Shown: piece after piece, positions 49,901-59,297 of the stretch
How positions within the stretch are numbered: position 1 is the first letter of the stretch
Layout of the letters: every line of letters begins with the position of its first letter
IMG/VR virus record: IMGVR_UViG_3300028920_000061
Span: 1-64,000 of that record
DNA: 64,000 nt
Strand: one strand, 5' to 3'
Source: a virus
Notes under the pieces: generated by a model
Seen by the model: only the letters and a program-made list of their open reading frames with translations
The model's database searches: none
Told to the model about the DNA's origin: nothing
Position numbers and translations under genes: made by a program

Positions 49901-52900
49901 ACATCGCAATCGTCTATGGTGTTGCTGTAGATGTAATCAGTAAGTGATGCTAATATTCCTTTATTTAAAAAATCATAAATTATGTTATTTACGATTTTTG
50001 ATTTCAAATCTGACGAAACACATTCAATTCCATGTTTACCATTGAAAATGATATTGTTTATGATCTTACAATTTGATGCGTTTACATATATACAAGAAAG
50101 GGTGCTTGCCCCACTTACTGATATTAAAATTCCATCTATTTCTGTGTAATCGCATGATATGTCTACCATTGGTTGTAAAGTGGTAGAACTGTAAATCATT
50201 CTTGCATACGAATCGTATACACCATCGTGTCTTTGGGTAGAATAGCATTCATCAGTTTCATATGGGGCATACAATCTTAGATAATTATCTTCATCAGTTG
50301 TGAATCCTGAAATGACTGCAGGTTCAATATTATTTGACCCTTTGTCCATAGCAATGCTTATTTGAAGCTTTGCTTTAACAAGGTCGGTCATTGGATTGGT
50401 AGCGTCTCCGTATGGAGAAAATTGAGCAATACTTTCGGAATCAGTTGAATCATAAACTTTTTCAACATAATTGAATGTTCGCTTGATTGATATAACCAAA
50501 ACGCCCGATGCCGCTTCCGGAATTTCACCAACATCGTTCACAACGGTCCATGATGTATCTGAAATTTTATTTTTTAGATAAGCTGTTTTAGTGCTTGGCG
50601 CAATATCATATAGAAGAGTATCTCCAATAATAACACCGCTATCGGAAATATCCGTTGAAAATGTAGCCACATTTCCTGAAATGGTTACTGTCAACCCGGT
50701 TAAAGACAGTACTTTATTGTCTGTTGATGTACCACAAGAAAAAGTTTGAACCGTCGTAGTCAAATCTTGACAGTCAGCACCAATACTGTATTCCGGTATC
50801 AATTCCGAATCTATGTCCCGAGTGGGGTTGTTACTGTCAATCGCCCCCTGATTGAGTGCTTCAAAATCATTTCTAGCCAAATGGTAATCATCGGTACCGG
50901 CAAATGATAAAGTGACACTTGTAATTGTGCCTGTTGCATCTTCACTAATACAATTTGAAATTGAGCCTCCACCGGAGTAACCTGTTGCAGACCCTTGAGC
51001 AATATCGTTATTCAATGCGGCTGTCGCCTGGGTTGTATAGGCTGTCCCATTGTCAGAAACAATAGTATTATTATTGCTGTAACCATTCTTAATATCGAGC
51101 CCAACGGTGGTGGTATCGTAAATAATATTTGCTTTTGCATATATCACATATGCATTCGTGTCCTGCGTTACTCCATCGGTGCTATCCTTGATGATACATC
51201 GCTTTACAGATGATCCGCCGGCAGACGAAAAAGCGACACCAGTACTGCTGGCTGCTTTGATTTGCAAACCATCAATATGTATGTATTGATTTGAAACTGC
51301 AATTGCAACTGCAGCTGAAGTTTCGATTCGATATCTCGTATCAAGCCATGCGCCTGAATGCCTTTGCCTTGTATTGCATTGGGTTAGAGTATCAAAAGGG
51401 GCTTCAATGGTCATGAAATATGTGGAGCTTGTCGTCCACCCCGAAACAGTGACTGTTGATGTATCTGCTGAAGCATCGTCCTGGTAGCACTCGATTTTGA
51501 TATCAGCAGTATTCGTAACAAGATCTTTGGACCCAAACTCAGCAGAGATATCGGTGCTCAAAGCTGTATGAAGGGCGTTCGAGACGCGTTTGATATCTGT
51601 AACAGTGTTAGAAAAATTTGCGACAGTTCCACCGGTATTGTCTACAACCCTCCAGATACTCGCTGAGCCCTTTTCTGCCAGATAAACGTCCCCTCCAGGA
51701 GTTGTTACTTTATCACCTATGCCAATTCCGCTATCGAGAGATGCGCTGAATGTAGCAATACCGCCCACAACGTCAATGTTTACTGAGCCAGATTGAAGAT
51801 CTGATGAATTATGACCGACTGAAAAATATGCAGCATTCTTTGTTGGTAACGAGTACTGATCAGCCCCAATGCTCCACCCATAAGGCTCATTATAGTATGT
51901 CTCGGGCCTTGTTTCACTGTCAATATCAATATATGCCTGAAAGAAATGATCAACATTTGCGGCATAACCTGAACTCATCAAAATCTGTTGAGCAAAAGGT
52001 ATATGAAAATCCCGAACATCTCTGAATGTAACCGTTTTTAAGGCGTCGTTATTCCGATCGAGCTTCAGCGAAAGTCCGGTAGAGTCAGAAGTCCAGTTTG
52101 ATTCTGAGGTTATGTAATCTGATGTTGGCTCATCACCCTCCAAATCAATTCCGTTTTGAAGCATCAAATTGTTAAGAAGTCGTATCTGATTAATTGCGCT
52201 GGAATCTACTGATCCTCTTGCAAGATATTTGATACCGTATCCGCAATTGTAAACAGTATTGTTGAAAATGGCAAATAGATAACCACCACTATCTGTGTTG
52301 TAATTATCAATCAATATTCCAGCATTCGTATTGTCATACACCACATTACTGAGAACAGCAATTTTTGAATCCTGTCCAGTTTCAGAAATAACTTGAATCC
52401 CTGCTTCTTTAACTATGTTGGCTTCAACTCTGGAAATTGCGTTCAGCAAATAGATATCATCATCGAGTTGCATTCCAATAATTTTGAAATATCCACCTGT
52501 TGAACTTGCTTGTATTCCACTCACATACATCAAATCATTATCCCACACCCCTGCATGACGACGGTTCGAGTTTGATTTAGAGTCAGAACCTGTCGGGGTA
52601 TAAATAGTAATACCTCTTGTTTCATCGCATGTGTATCCAGTAAAAGAAGCGTAAGAATCCGATGTCGCAGTTTTTTCAACACACACAAGTTCAATCTGAA
52701 TATCGCTACTAACAAGATTGGTCGGTGCACCGCTTAATATGAAAGCTGCCAAACTATTAAATTGAGGAAGGATAGATGTAATAGCTGACGGGCCTGCGAC
52801 ATCTGCAGGTGCCAATCCGTTTGTTGCTGTAGTCCTCCATTGGGTGGAACTTATTTTTTCAGTGAGTATGCAGCTTCCAGACGCATGAGTCAGAACGTAG

Positions 52901-54249
52901 CCTGCCGATACCAGTGGGTTCAATTGGTCGGTGCTGAATGTCACAACCCCATTTGATATGCTGATACTGGCGGCGGTATGAACACTGCCACCTAATGTGT
53001 TTCCAATTCCATACGGAACAACCCGAACAAACTCAAGAGCACCCATTGTCGGGGTACTGTCGACCGGGTTTCCTTCGATATCTTCGCTAATCGCGAATAG
53101 CGAATACTTTGAAAGGTCGAGGGCCGCATCCATGACGCTCGTGTTGTTGGCGTTGGTAAGCCTGAAATCACCATTGGCGGCGTCGTAGAAATCAAGCGCG
53201 GCACTTGTTACGCAGTTGGTGCCTGTTGCCGTCGCATCATCACTGGCTGAATTGTAGAATGCGGCTGGAGGGGTTACAAAACCATTTGTGGCGTTACTTG
53301 CCGCCAAACAATTGGCACAATATGTACTGGCTCCCGCGGCGGTAAATTCGTATCCAACTGGATACCCATGAACGGTGTTCTGAATCACTTTTGAAGATGC
53401 GTTTGCGCCAATACCTTTCCCCGCACTTCCATGTACAATATTTCTAGCTACTACCACATCATCAGACGATTCAGTGACAAGTATGCCATATCCTGTAAAA
53501 TCTTTTAATTTGCAATCAGAAACAACCCCTGTACCTTGCATGTCAATTCCGTTAGTGCAGGCACCATTCTTCTGCAGGTGGAGGCCTTCAACAAGCACAT
53601 TGTCGTCTGAGCATTGAAGGAGCGTCGTGACAGCGTTCGACTCGATAACAAACCCGTCAGACGAATGGGTGTGACGTTGAGACTTGTTGCATTCTTTGGC
53701 AATGCTGGTTGGCGTGTATATCTTTATGAATGACGAATTGGATGTGGTCCAGCCGGTAACGTCAATAGTATTGCTTGTGTACGATGACTTTTCGTAACAC
53801 GGGAAATATACTGTATAACCATTTGATGCAATGTTGGCGCCTATTTCAGATTTTGTGTCACTCAAGGCGTCTATGAGATTGGAATAGACCTTATCTATTC
53901 TTTCGATATTACCTGAATGGTCGTATGGGACTTCACCATTATAAGTGCTAACTTCCCATTGCCGTGTGGATATCTTCCTTGTAAGATATACATACGGTCC
54001 AACAGATTTGTGAACGATATCCCCAATTCCAATATACGGATGTGTTTGAGGGCAGGAAAAAGTAAGTACACCGTTTTCTAACGAAAAGGTAGGTAAGCTG
54101 CCGTCGGTTTCTCGCGTAACATATGTACTGTTTAAAACCTGATCGCCAACCGACCTGGCAATAATTGTTCCTGATGGCTTATATCCATAGGTGGAGTATG
54201 CAGCGCCCTGAATTGGATTTGCAGGGCTGTATATGCGCCCGAAGAACAT
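46924..54249 (-). CDS. Giant modular beta-helix protein (five repeated modules)
   Basis: 2441 aa with five tandem modules of about 400 residues. Each opens with a beta-strand block (for example YFSVGH, SISISNGVVTFS, TFSCGTS), has a conserved histidine motif RHxG (QRHTHSS, RRHAGVW, RQRHSGAW, TQRHDGVY, PHRHKGNP), then Asn-rich parallel beta-helix turns with YxSIGA or MGALE endings. A C-terminal ~400-residue domain differs. Long beta-helix proteins of this kind in phages are tailspike or fibre adhesins. The repeats could have grown by unequal recombination. No catalytic motif recognised. Confidence 0.75.
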   Translation of the reverse strand: MFFGRIYSPANPIQGAAYSTYGYKPSGTIIARSVGDQVLNSTYVTRETDGSLPTFSLENGVLTFSCPQTHPYIGIGDIVHKSVGPYVYLTRKISTRQWEVSTYNGEVPYDHSGNIERIDKVYSNLIDALSDTKSEIGANIASNGYTVYFPCYEKSSYTSNTIDVTGWTTSNSSFIKIYTPTSIAKECNKSQRHTHSSDGFVIESNAVTTLLQCSDDNVLVEGLHLQKNGACTNGIDMQGTGVVSDCKLKDFTGYGILVTESSDDVVVARNIVHGSAGKGIGANASSKVIQNTVHGYPVGYEFTAAGASTYCANCLAASNATNGFVTPPAAFYNSASDDATATGTNCVTSAALDFYDAANGDFRLTNANNTSVMDAALDLSKYSLFAISEDIEGNPVDSTPTMGALEFVRVVPYGIGNTLGGSVHTAASISISNGVVTFSTDQLNPLVSAGYVLTHASGSCILTEKISSTQWRTTATNGLAPADVAGPSAITSILPQFNSLAAFILSGAPTNLVSSDIQIELVCVEKTATSDSYASFTGYTCDETRGITIYTPTGSDSKSNSNRRHAGVWDNDLMYVSGIQASSTGGYFKIIGMQLDDDIYLLNAISRVEANIVKEAGIQVISETGQDSKIAVLSNVVYDNTNAGILIDNYNTDSGGYLFAIFNNTVYNCGYGIKYLARGSVDSSAINQIRLLNNLMLQNGIDLEGDEPTSDYITSESNWTSDSTGLSLKLDRNNDALKTVTFRDVRDFHIPFAQQILMSSGYAANVDHFFQAYIDIDSETRPETYYNEPYGWSIGADQYSLPTKNAAYFSVGHNSSDLQSGSVNIDVVGGIATFSASLDSGIGIGDKVTTPGGDVYLAEKGSASIWRVVDNTGGTVANFSNTVTDIKRVSNALHTALSTDISAEFGSKDLVTNTADIKIECYQDDASADTSTVTVSGWTTSSTYFMTIEAPFDTLTQCNTRQRHSGAWLDTRYRIETSAAVAIAVSNQYIHIDGLQIKAASSTGVAFSSAGGSSVKRCIIKDSTDGVTQDTNAYVIYAKANIIYDTTTVGLDIKNGYSNNNTIVSDNGTAYTTQATAALNNDIAQGSATGYSGGGSISNCISEDATGTITSVTLSFAGTDDYHLARNDFEALNQGAIDSNNPTRDIDSELIPEYSIGADCQDLTTTVQTFSCGTSTDNKVLSLTGLTVTISGNVATFSTDISDSGVIIGDTLLYDIAPSTKTAYLKNKISDTSWTVVNDVGEIPEAASGVLVISIKRTFNYVEKVYDSTDSESIAQFSPYGDATNPMTDLVKAKLQISIAMDKGSNNIEPAVISGFTTDEDNYLRLYAPYETDECYSTQRHDGVYDSYARMIYSSTTLQPMVDISCDYTEIDGILISVSGASTLSCIYVNASNCKIINNIIFNGKHGIECVSSDLKSKIVNNIIYDFLNKGILASLTDYIYSNTIDDCDVGIYSTVLCNLTNNIVQNCPSGCYGGVPNTRYCMAEDASTGGGTGDLDSTTAEFEDVPNRNYNLTKDSPRGVGTQLNGDTTYPFDTDAVGNARGRFWDMGALEYQAKKVFFSVGDITQNYHTASAAKATVIGSIITFGTPQTNDKIASGDVVITGVSTVIGYLGEKIDSLNWYISDENGDDAVSGEHLITIIKRKFSNLPSAFSGGIETIVGSDLTSAEVQVNIVVSDDSVGLVSSACTISGYTCDVDYFIRIFSPIDITKHCNVPHRHKGNPSSGSEVLLNDLGYAINVNNARYIEISGIILENSNANGGGIYIQYSKGFLIDSNIIHECGAKAIHCDCDDGMVNGIIYVIVNNILSRCIGGISMEGGYTNYVWVMNNTIVNCYYGIYQIKSSGLSTIVQMYNNICQDNVAGDFIEDHPENTGKFLLLYNISRDVTAGTNNGNINKQYIKFIDRLTEDYTPDLDVDSVAINSAYDLRETSPYYFFEDCRGVDREEEQWDRGAIEQSQLIGTGSLQIGPVSISNQFGIATDEFPTQTLYLRDNFYDSVSTIYQFHTITTLNAYLATNTIDNILIYVEANKTFEGMFEFDNREDRTVKVMTDPNEAAEGPASIRYNSDGLFDDDSKQGSLTFENIKIYSVDSSGNYSLNESHSALTSKIILINCIVQVNNDTLVNSDTNIEIVNSIVLYFNDGSLSTMYLAKTTLTGHKNYNSIFICDESSTLTFKTCTGSLDDYMYNGLTYNIGSGDFDIGITSSRVVNPQENEDPEFTEIESFSAPSTVMTQSNLKPLLTSIVANTGNDSAVTLYSMTTDIEGSDRQFRGGFIDIGPYELAIHIFDLESSDVRSVDQIRIDLDRENKRLICLKNDTVYEDLYARFQYNQDELEEFIREQKIAIQLKAEPSILLKTDKVRKVVEEFTAYYDAESMTIIATKINSESPFILGRMLDDDRYSLYFNEQENKLQLLLNEAVTLCISGAKNPIKNVKFGGGPIFNL

Positions 54250-54261
54250 TGACAGCCTTCC

Positions 54262-54804
54262 TTATATCGCTTCAATTGGGCCACGGTGAGTAACCTTTGT
54301 GGCATCAGTGGCTGCTGTAGTACCAGTCGAACCTTCGTATATTTCAGCACGAAATTTGGCCACAGCCCATGTCGTGTCTTCATACCATGTGATATATGAG
54401 GGTGTTCCAAAACTGTATTTGAACGGGAGTCTCATCAGTGTCTCTTCGAACGAATTGTTATCTACACCGAATTCAGTAAGATAGAAATCTCTCATATTAG
54501 CTGTTCCACCAGAATGTTCTGATATTTTGGCGACATATTTATGCCTGTCCGTCAATGCTGAAGAAATACTTGAAACGGGTATGGACCAGAAACCAGATGC
54601 AGAATTGTATGTCATTGTGACAGACGAAACGGTAGCAACAGCGCTTCCAGCAGTAACATCGTAAAAATCAATATCAATTGTTATTGGGGAAACGGCAACT
54701 GTAAGCGCGGTCTGAGTTGTATCATCAATAACATCTGCACCAATAACAACCAGGGAAGTGTCAGGGTTTGCTCCGGCAATTGAAATAGTCTGTGGGTATT
54801 TCAT
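54262..54804 (-). CDS. Beta-sandwich virion protein
   Basis: 180 aa, beta-rich (TALTVAVSPITIDIDFYDV; SVTMTYNSASGFWSIPVSS), Ig- or C-type-like. Immediately before the giant protein in the same transcript. No family recognised. Confidence 0.55.
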   Translation of the reverse strand: MKYPQTISIAGANPDTSLVVIGADVIDDTTQTALTVAVSPITIDIDFYDVTAGSAVATVSSVTMTYNSASGFWSIPVSSISSALTDRHKYVAKISEHSGGTANMRDFYLTEFGVDNNSFEETLMRLPFKYSFGTPSYITWYEDTTWAVAKFRAEIYEGSTGTTAATDATKVTHRGPIEAI

Positions 54805-54814
54805 AATTTTTCCT

Positions 54815-56188
54815 TTATGTATCCATGACGTGAATTCTTCCCGTCATAAACATGCTCCATTCACTTGTTGACAAACCATTGTATATAAAGGCTATTCCAT
54901 CAGCTTTAGCAATCACACTGACCGGCCCTTCAGGAGTATTATCAAAATCAAAAAATGTTCCAGAGGCATATTGACTGCTATTAATTGCTGTGGATTTTGG
55001 CGTGATAGTATATGCGCTATCATAACGTCGTGAAATCACCTCATCCGCCGGCCATGTACCCTCTCCAGAAATATTAAAGGCAGAATCTAAACGATGCAAA
55101 TATATTGTAGAACCAACTCTTACTTTTATGAATAAATCAAAAGCCATTAATGCATCTGAAGCCGGTATAGAAATTCCAACATTTGCATATTCAAAAAACC
55201 ATGCTGCGCTTAAAACTGGCGTTATTGCAGCAGAACCTGTTTTTTTCAAGGATGCGAAAACATCATGAGATGACATATCGTCAGAATCCCAACCTGTTAA
55301 TGAGTATACAGGGGTTTGATGTTTTACTGAAACATATACCGTTCCAAGATTATTAGCCAATACTTGGGTCCAATTAGTTGTTGCTTCAGCAATAGATACG
55401 CTTCCACCGGAAGGTTGAAACCTGACTGATGGTCCTATAAAATTTCCAGCTTGCGCTTGAACATCACCCACTGTTGCTATAATATCACCAGAAGAAGATG
55501 TTATAGCACCGCCGGCATCTATATCACCGCTTGCATCAACTTCGTCAGTTGTGACAGTGTTGGCAATTATTTCATCACAATTTTCGATATCCTGACCGCT
55601 CATATCAAGAGATCCGCCCCATCCAGAAAGTATGGTCAACCCTCGAAATGATGGGGAAGAATTGATTCCAACATTTTGTAAATTAGCAACATAGTCCCAT
55701 TCTGCTTGCGTAATCGAAGAGGCAATGCCGGTCATATTTACAAGGTTTTCTGCCGTGCCATAACTTATTTCAGAAAGCTTTTCCCATGTTCTCCAGGGGT
55801 TCGCCGGCCACGCAGGGTTACAGTTATCATAGAATTTTATGAACTGGTCACATAATGGACCAAGAACAAACGCTCTTGCAGTGTCGCTCGATGTAAGAGT
55901 GGCGTCACCCGTCATTAAAGCCTGTTCTATGAAGGATGTTTTATACTTGAATTCATAACGAGCGCCGGCGGTTGCAACTGAAGTGCCACCAAAAACAAAT
56001 GTCCGTGAACCCGATGGGTTGAAATATGAATTACCAAGATCCGTTATGAGAATATTCGTTCCAACATAAATACGTGACGTTGTAATAGAATAGATTAAAT
56101 CTATACTGTTAGAGGACGCTGAACTATTCAGAATCTTCTTAGCTGAAATAGAATGATCAAGAGTTTCGGTTGGAACAAAGCTTTCCAT
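54815..56188 (-). CDS. Beta-helix tail protein
   Basis: 457 aa. Gly/Asn/Ser-rich with regular short beta turns (LDMSGQDIENCDEIIA, ASGDIDAGGAITSSSG) of the phage appendage type, then a beta-sandwich C-terminus. No specific family recognised. Confidence 0.6.
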   Translation of the reverse strand: MESFVPTETLDHSISAKKILNSSASSNSIDLIYSITTSRIYVGTNILITDLGNSYFNPSGSRTFVFGGTSVATAGARYEFKYKTSFIEQALMTGDATLTSSDTARAFVLGPLCDQFIKFYDNCNPAWPANPWRTWEKLSEISYGTAENLVNMTGIASSITQAEWDYVANLQNVGINSSPSFRGLTILSGWGGSLDMSGQDIENCDEIIANTVTTDEVDASGDIDAGGAITSSSGDIIATVGDVQAQAGNFIGPSVRFQPSGGSVSIAEATTNWTQVLANNLGTVYVSVKHQTPVYSLTGWDSDDMSSHDVFASLKKTGSAAITPVLSAAWFFEYANVGISIPASDALMAFDLFIKVRVGSTIYLHRLDSAFNISGEGTWPADEVISRRYDSAYTITPKSTAINSSQYASGTFFDFDNTPEGPVSVIAKADGIAFIYNGLSTSEWSMFMTGRIHVMDT

Positions 56189-56189
56189 A

Positions 56190-56576
56190 TTATGACCCCG
56201 TAGGAAATGCGAATTTGAGCTGAGAAATAATCACGATTTGATTTGCCTGCCATTCCACTTCGTTGAATTCTATATCGCTTCCTGAATTAATTAAACCTAC
56301 TGTTCCGGACACGATAATTGCGGGTGTTGAATCGTAAATATTGAATTTACTGACAGTTCCGGTAGAACTTACAATTCCACGTATTATTCTTGAATCAGAG
56401 GAATCCTGAAAATAAAATTCGTTCGGAAAGCTGCCATCTGCTTCAATATCATCAAATGCTACATTACAAAGAGCCGTGCCATTAGATGTGGTGAAATAGA
56501 CACGCTTATCTCCAGCGACTATCTCATCGTGGAGCACATCAAACATATCTGCAATAATGGCAAGAGTCAGATTCAT
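56190..56576 (-). CDS. Small beta-rich virion protein
   Basis: 128 aa from the ATG behind AGAGGT; the frame reads further upstream but without a ribosome site. Beta strands (RVYFTTSNGTALCNVAFDDIE) with a polar loop. Possibly a head-tail or fibre accessory protein. No family recognised. Confidence 0.55.
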   Translation of the reverse strand: MNLTLAIIADMFDVLHDEIVAGDKRVYFTTSNGTALCNVAFDDIEADGSFPNEFYFQDSSDSRIIRGIVSSTGTVSKFNIYDSTPAIIVSGTVGLINSGSDIEFNEVEWQANQIVIISQLKFAFPTGS

Positions 56577-56604
56577 ATGTACCTCTATTATACAATATAA
56601 TTGG

Positions 56605-59295
56605 TCACAGGACAATATACCCAGATGGGAAATATTGTCCAAATTTTGCCGATGAATCAGCAAAGACCAGCTCCACAATGTCAGTATCCACATTGATACC
56701 GGGCGACCGTCTAAAATTCATGTATTGGTTCCAGTGTGGAAACAGGCCGCCATTCAAAACTGACGCATTTCTACAAATAATTTGATATTGCTGCAATGTA
56801 TCCCCGGCGTCATAAATAGTGTCCATGGGAGAATCCATATAAGCTCGATAAAGCCGGTCGCTTTCCATCATATACAGATACAGGAACTTATGCGTCGGCC
56901 AGCACATATGGGCAAACCCAAGAGTCAAGCTTTCATTAAGACATGTGCCAGTCGGAGGCTCGCTCAAATACGTTGTTTCAACATAATCGTTATACAATGG
57001 GTCTGTCGCTTCGTCAGGAGCGTACAGCGTTATTCTGACAACATTAGCAAACCCAAGCGGATGAGTTGCGGCGTTCGTCGCATGATACAGGCCATTATAG
57101 TTTATATCATTGCTTTCAGTACCGTGAATTATTAATTCAGGATATTTCCCATAAAGACCGTAGACAGTGTCAATAATATGCTGGACCGGCTTGTAACCTT
57201 CGGGAATGTACACGTCAATATACGGCGCCGAACTGCCTGAATTCGCATAAATATTTTTTATCGGGAATCGGTTGTTCAATCTCAAATACAGATGGTCACC
57301 ATACGACAGCTCATCAAAATCTCCCGAAAGCTGAATCTTACCCGACGTTCTTGGGTTGATAACGTTTTCAATGGAAAACCCTTTACCCGAATCATTAATC
57401 ATGGTGCAATGATTCTGAATAAACGGATGAAGCTCTTCATCATCTTTAATTTCAAGAGTCACTATCGGATTTGAAACATCAATAATCTTGTACCCGTAGG
57501 ATTCGAAGAGCCCGACAGTCTTACACTTTTCAGGAGAGACCGGGAGCCCGTAGTAGACATTGAGCGCTTTTTGATATTCAGATATCGTACTCGAATCTCT
57601 CATAGAGGAGAGAAGCGTGTTGAGAGCAGCTTTTCCTGGGATATTTTTGTATTCGTACTGAGCCCACTGGTTGATACCAACCATGCCACCATGCTGGTCA
57701 AACAGGTAACGTTCAATGATAGGTGTTTTCTTGCTATACAGATAAGAATCAATTTCGACACTATCGTTAACAAATATATCTCTATTAAATTCAAGGACAT
57801 ACGAGTTTATGACAAAATCAGTCTCTTTATCAAATTGCGTTCCTGGTATCTCAATCCCGGTTGTCAGATATGGAATATCCAGAACCTCGTTGTTGATATC
57901 ATAGGACTTCCCGGTCGTGAGATATATCGAGAACGTCTCAACGCCAAGATAGTTCAGACTTCCTTCAACTTCAATCATATATTTGAACTTGGCACGACTT
58001 TCTGCCCAATAACCCTGACTATCTGTACCAACAGTTCCGGTACTGTCAGACCATCCGGGGTACCACTTCCATACCTTCGCCGTGTCAGGATAATAGCGCC
58101 CTTCGCCGGTTTGAGCATTCACATAGCTGTCAAGATCCTCGAAATCCTCATTGGCGACTTCAGGACAGTCTGTTTTCAATGTCGATGGGTCGCTTGGGTC
58201 AACTGGGTCTGAAATGTCTGACAAGGTAGCCCACGGTGTCCCCGTAGCAACCGCGGCAAGAACATCTGCTATCTGTGTCAAGCTCGTATTATCAAACGTA
58301 ATATCAAGAGATGTTGCCGTCCATGCAACCGCTGTCGGGCCGCCAGCAGATCCTGTAATCGTAATTTTGTATTGCGACACATCGGTTGTATCAACAGACT
58401 CAATTCTGAGAGCTCCCTGGGAACTTGTCCCACTTATTATAGCCCAAGCCTCACGGTCATATGCTTCAGAAGAAGCATAGAAATCAGTAACAGGAAACCA
58501 TTTTGTATCAAGAGAAGTGTCTTTTGGAGTGATTACAACATAGCATTCACTGACAATCTTGCCACCGCTCCGGTATCCAAGGTATCGAATCTGTTCATAA
58601 TCATTGCCACGCACTTCAATCAAGTCATTATATATTGGACTAAGGTCAGAGTCATATGTTGGCTCTATGAGAACTGTCCCAATAGGATTGATAATTGATT
58701 TTGGGGACTTGAGTGTCGGGTCAAGAAATACTGGCCTTGAATATAATGGCCCTACCTGAAGGTCATAATAATCTTCAAATGGGCAAACGCCAGGCTCCTC
58801 AGGATTGACCGCAGCCAGGAAGCGCAGCCCTTTCTTAACAAGCGATCCGCCGGCTATGACAAGTCCAAACCAGAAATTTTCAGTCATGTCTCTGGAATCA
58901 TCTTCAAGGAAATTCCAGAATGTGCTGAGATAGTCCCAGAATTGAACTCGTTCAAAATCATCTTCAGTACATGCTTCTGGAGCATCTATTGATTCATATT
59001 CGCTTCCAGGGAGTGTCGTGTAAAAATAGAAGAACCCTATTCCGTCACGAAGAGTATTGTAAATTCCATAGTTATAATTATTCGCAAGCCATGTTGATAC
59101 CCCAGACCCAGAATTAACAAATCCGAATATGGCATAAATGAAATCAATCTCATTGAAATCTGCGGCATCGAAGTAGTCCGGAAGCAAATCTGTCGGATCT
59201 GTTGAATCAAATGTACAGTCAGTTATAATAGTAGATGTCAAATCGGAACTTGGCCGATTTGTTTCTACATGCGTCCAGTTAACTGTACCTGCCAT
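56605..59295 (-). CDS. Large tail protein, first of a related pair
   Basis: 896 aa. The N-terminal ~110 residues (NWTHVETN, ITDCTFDS, GSGVSTWLANN) are clearly related to a section of the 59298 gene (TWDHCETN, KTDCTFSN, GNGSVFWIANG). The remainder is beta-rich with Tyr/Asp/Asn. Likely tail fibre, baseplate wedge or spike; a shared domain implies duplication. No catalytic motif. Confidence 0.6.
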   Translation of the reverse strand: MAGTVNWTHVETNRPSSDLTSTIITDCTFDSTDPTDLLPDYFDAADFNEIDFIYAIFGFVNSGSGVSTWLANNYNYGIYNTLRDGIGFFYFYTTLPGSEYESIDAPEACTEDDFERVQFWDYLSTFWNFLEDDSRDMTENFWFGLVIAGGSLVKKGLRFLAAVNPEEPGVCPFEDYYDLQVGPLYSRPVFLDPTLKSPKSIINPIGTVLIEPTYDSDLSPIYNDLIEVRGNDYEQIRYLGYRSGGKIVSECYVVITPKDTSLDTKWFPVTDFYASSEAYDREAWAIISGTSSQGALRIESVDTTDVSQYKITITGSAGGPTAVAWTATSLDITFDNTSLTQIADVLAAVATGTPWATLSDISDPVDPSDPSTLKTDCPEVANEDFEDLDSYVNAQTGEGRYYPDTAKVWKWYPGWSDSTGTVGTDSQGYWAESRAKFKYMIEVEGSLNYLGVETFSIYLTTGKSYDINNEVLDIPYLTTGIEIPGTQFDKETDFVINSYVLEFNRDIFVNDSVEIDSYLYSKKTPIIERYLFDQHGGMVGINQWAQYEYKNIPGKAALNTLLSSMRDSSTISEYQKALNVYYGLPVSPEKCKTVGLFESYGYKIIDVSNPIVTLEIKDDEELHPFIQNHCTMINDSGKGFSIENVINPRTSGKIQLSGDFDELSYGDHLYLRLNNRFPIKNIYANSGSSAPYIDVYIPEGYKPVQHIIDTVYGLYGKYPELIIHGTESNDINYNGLYHATNAATHPLGFANVVRITLYAPDEATDPLYNDYVETTYLSEPPTGTCLNESLTLGFAHMCWPTHKFLYLYMMESDRLYRAYMDSPMDTIYDAGDTLQQYQIICRNASVLNGGLFPHWNQYMNFRRSPGINVDTDIVELVFADSSAKFGQYFPSGYIVL

Positions 59296-59297
59296 AA

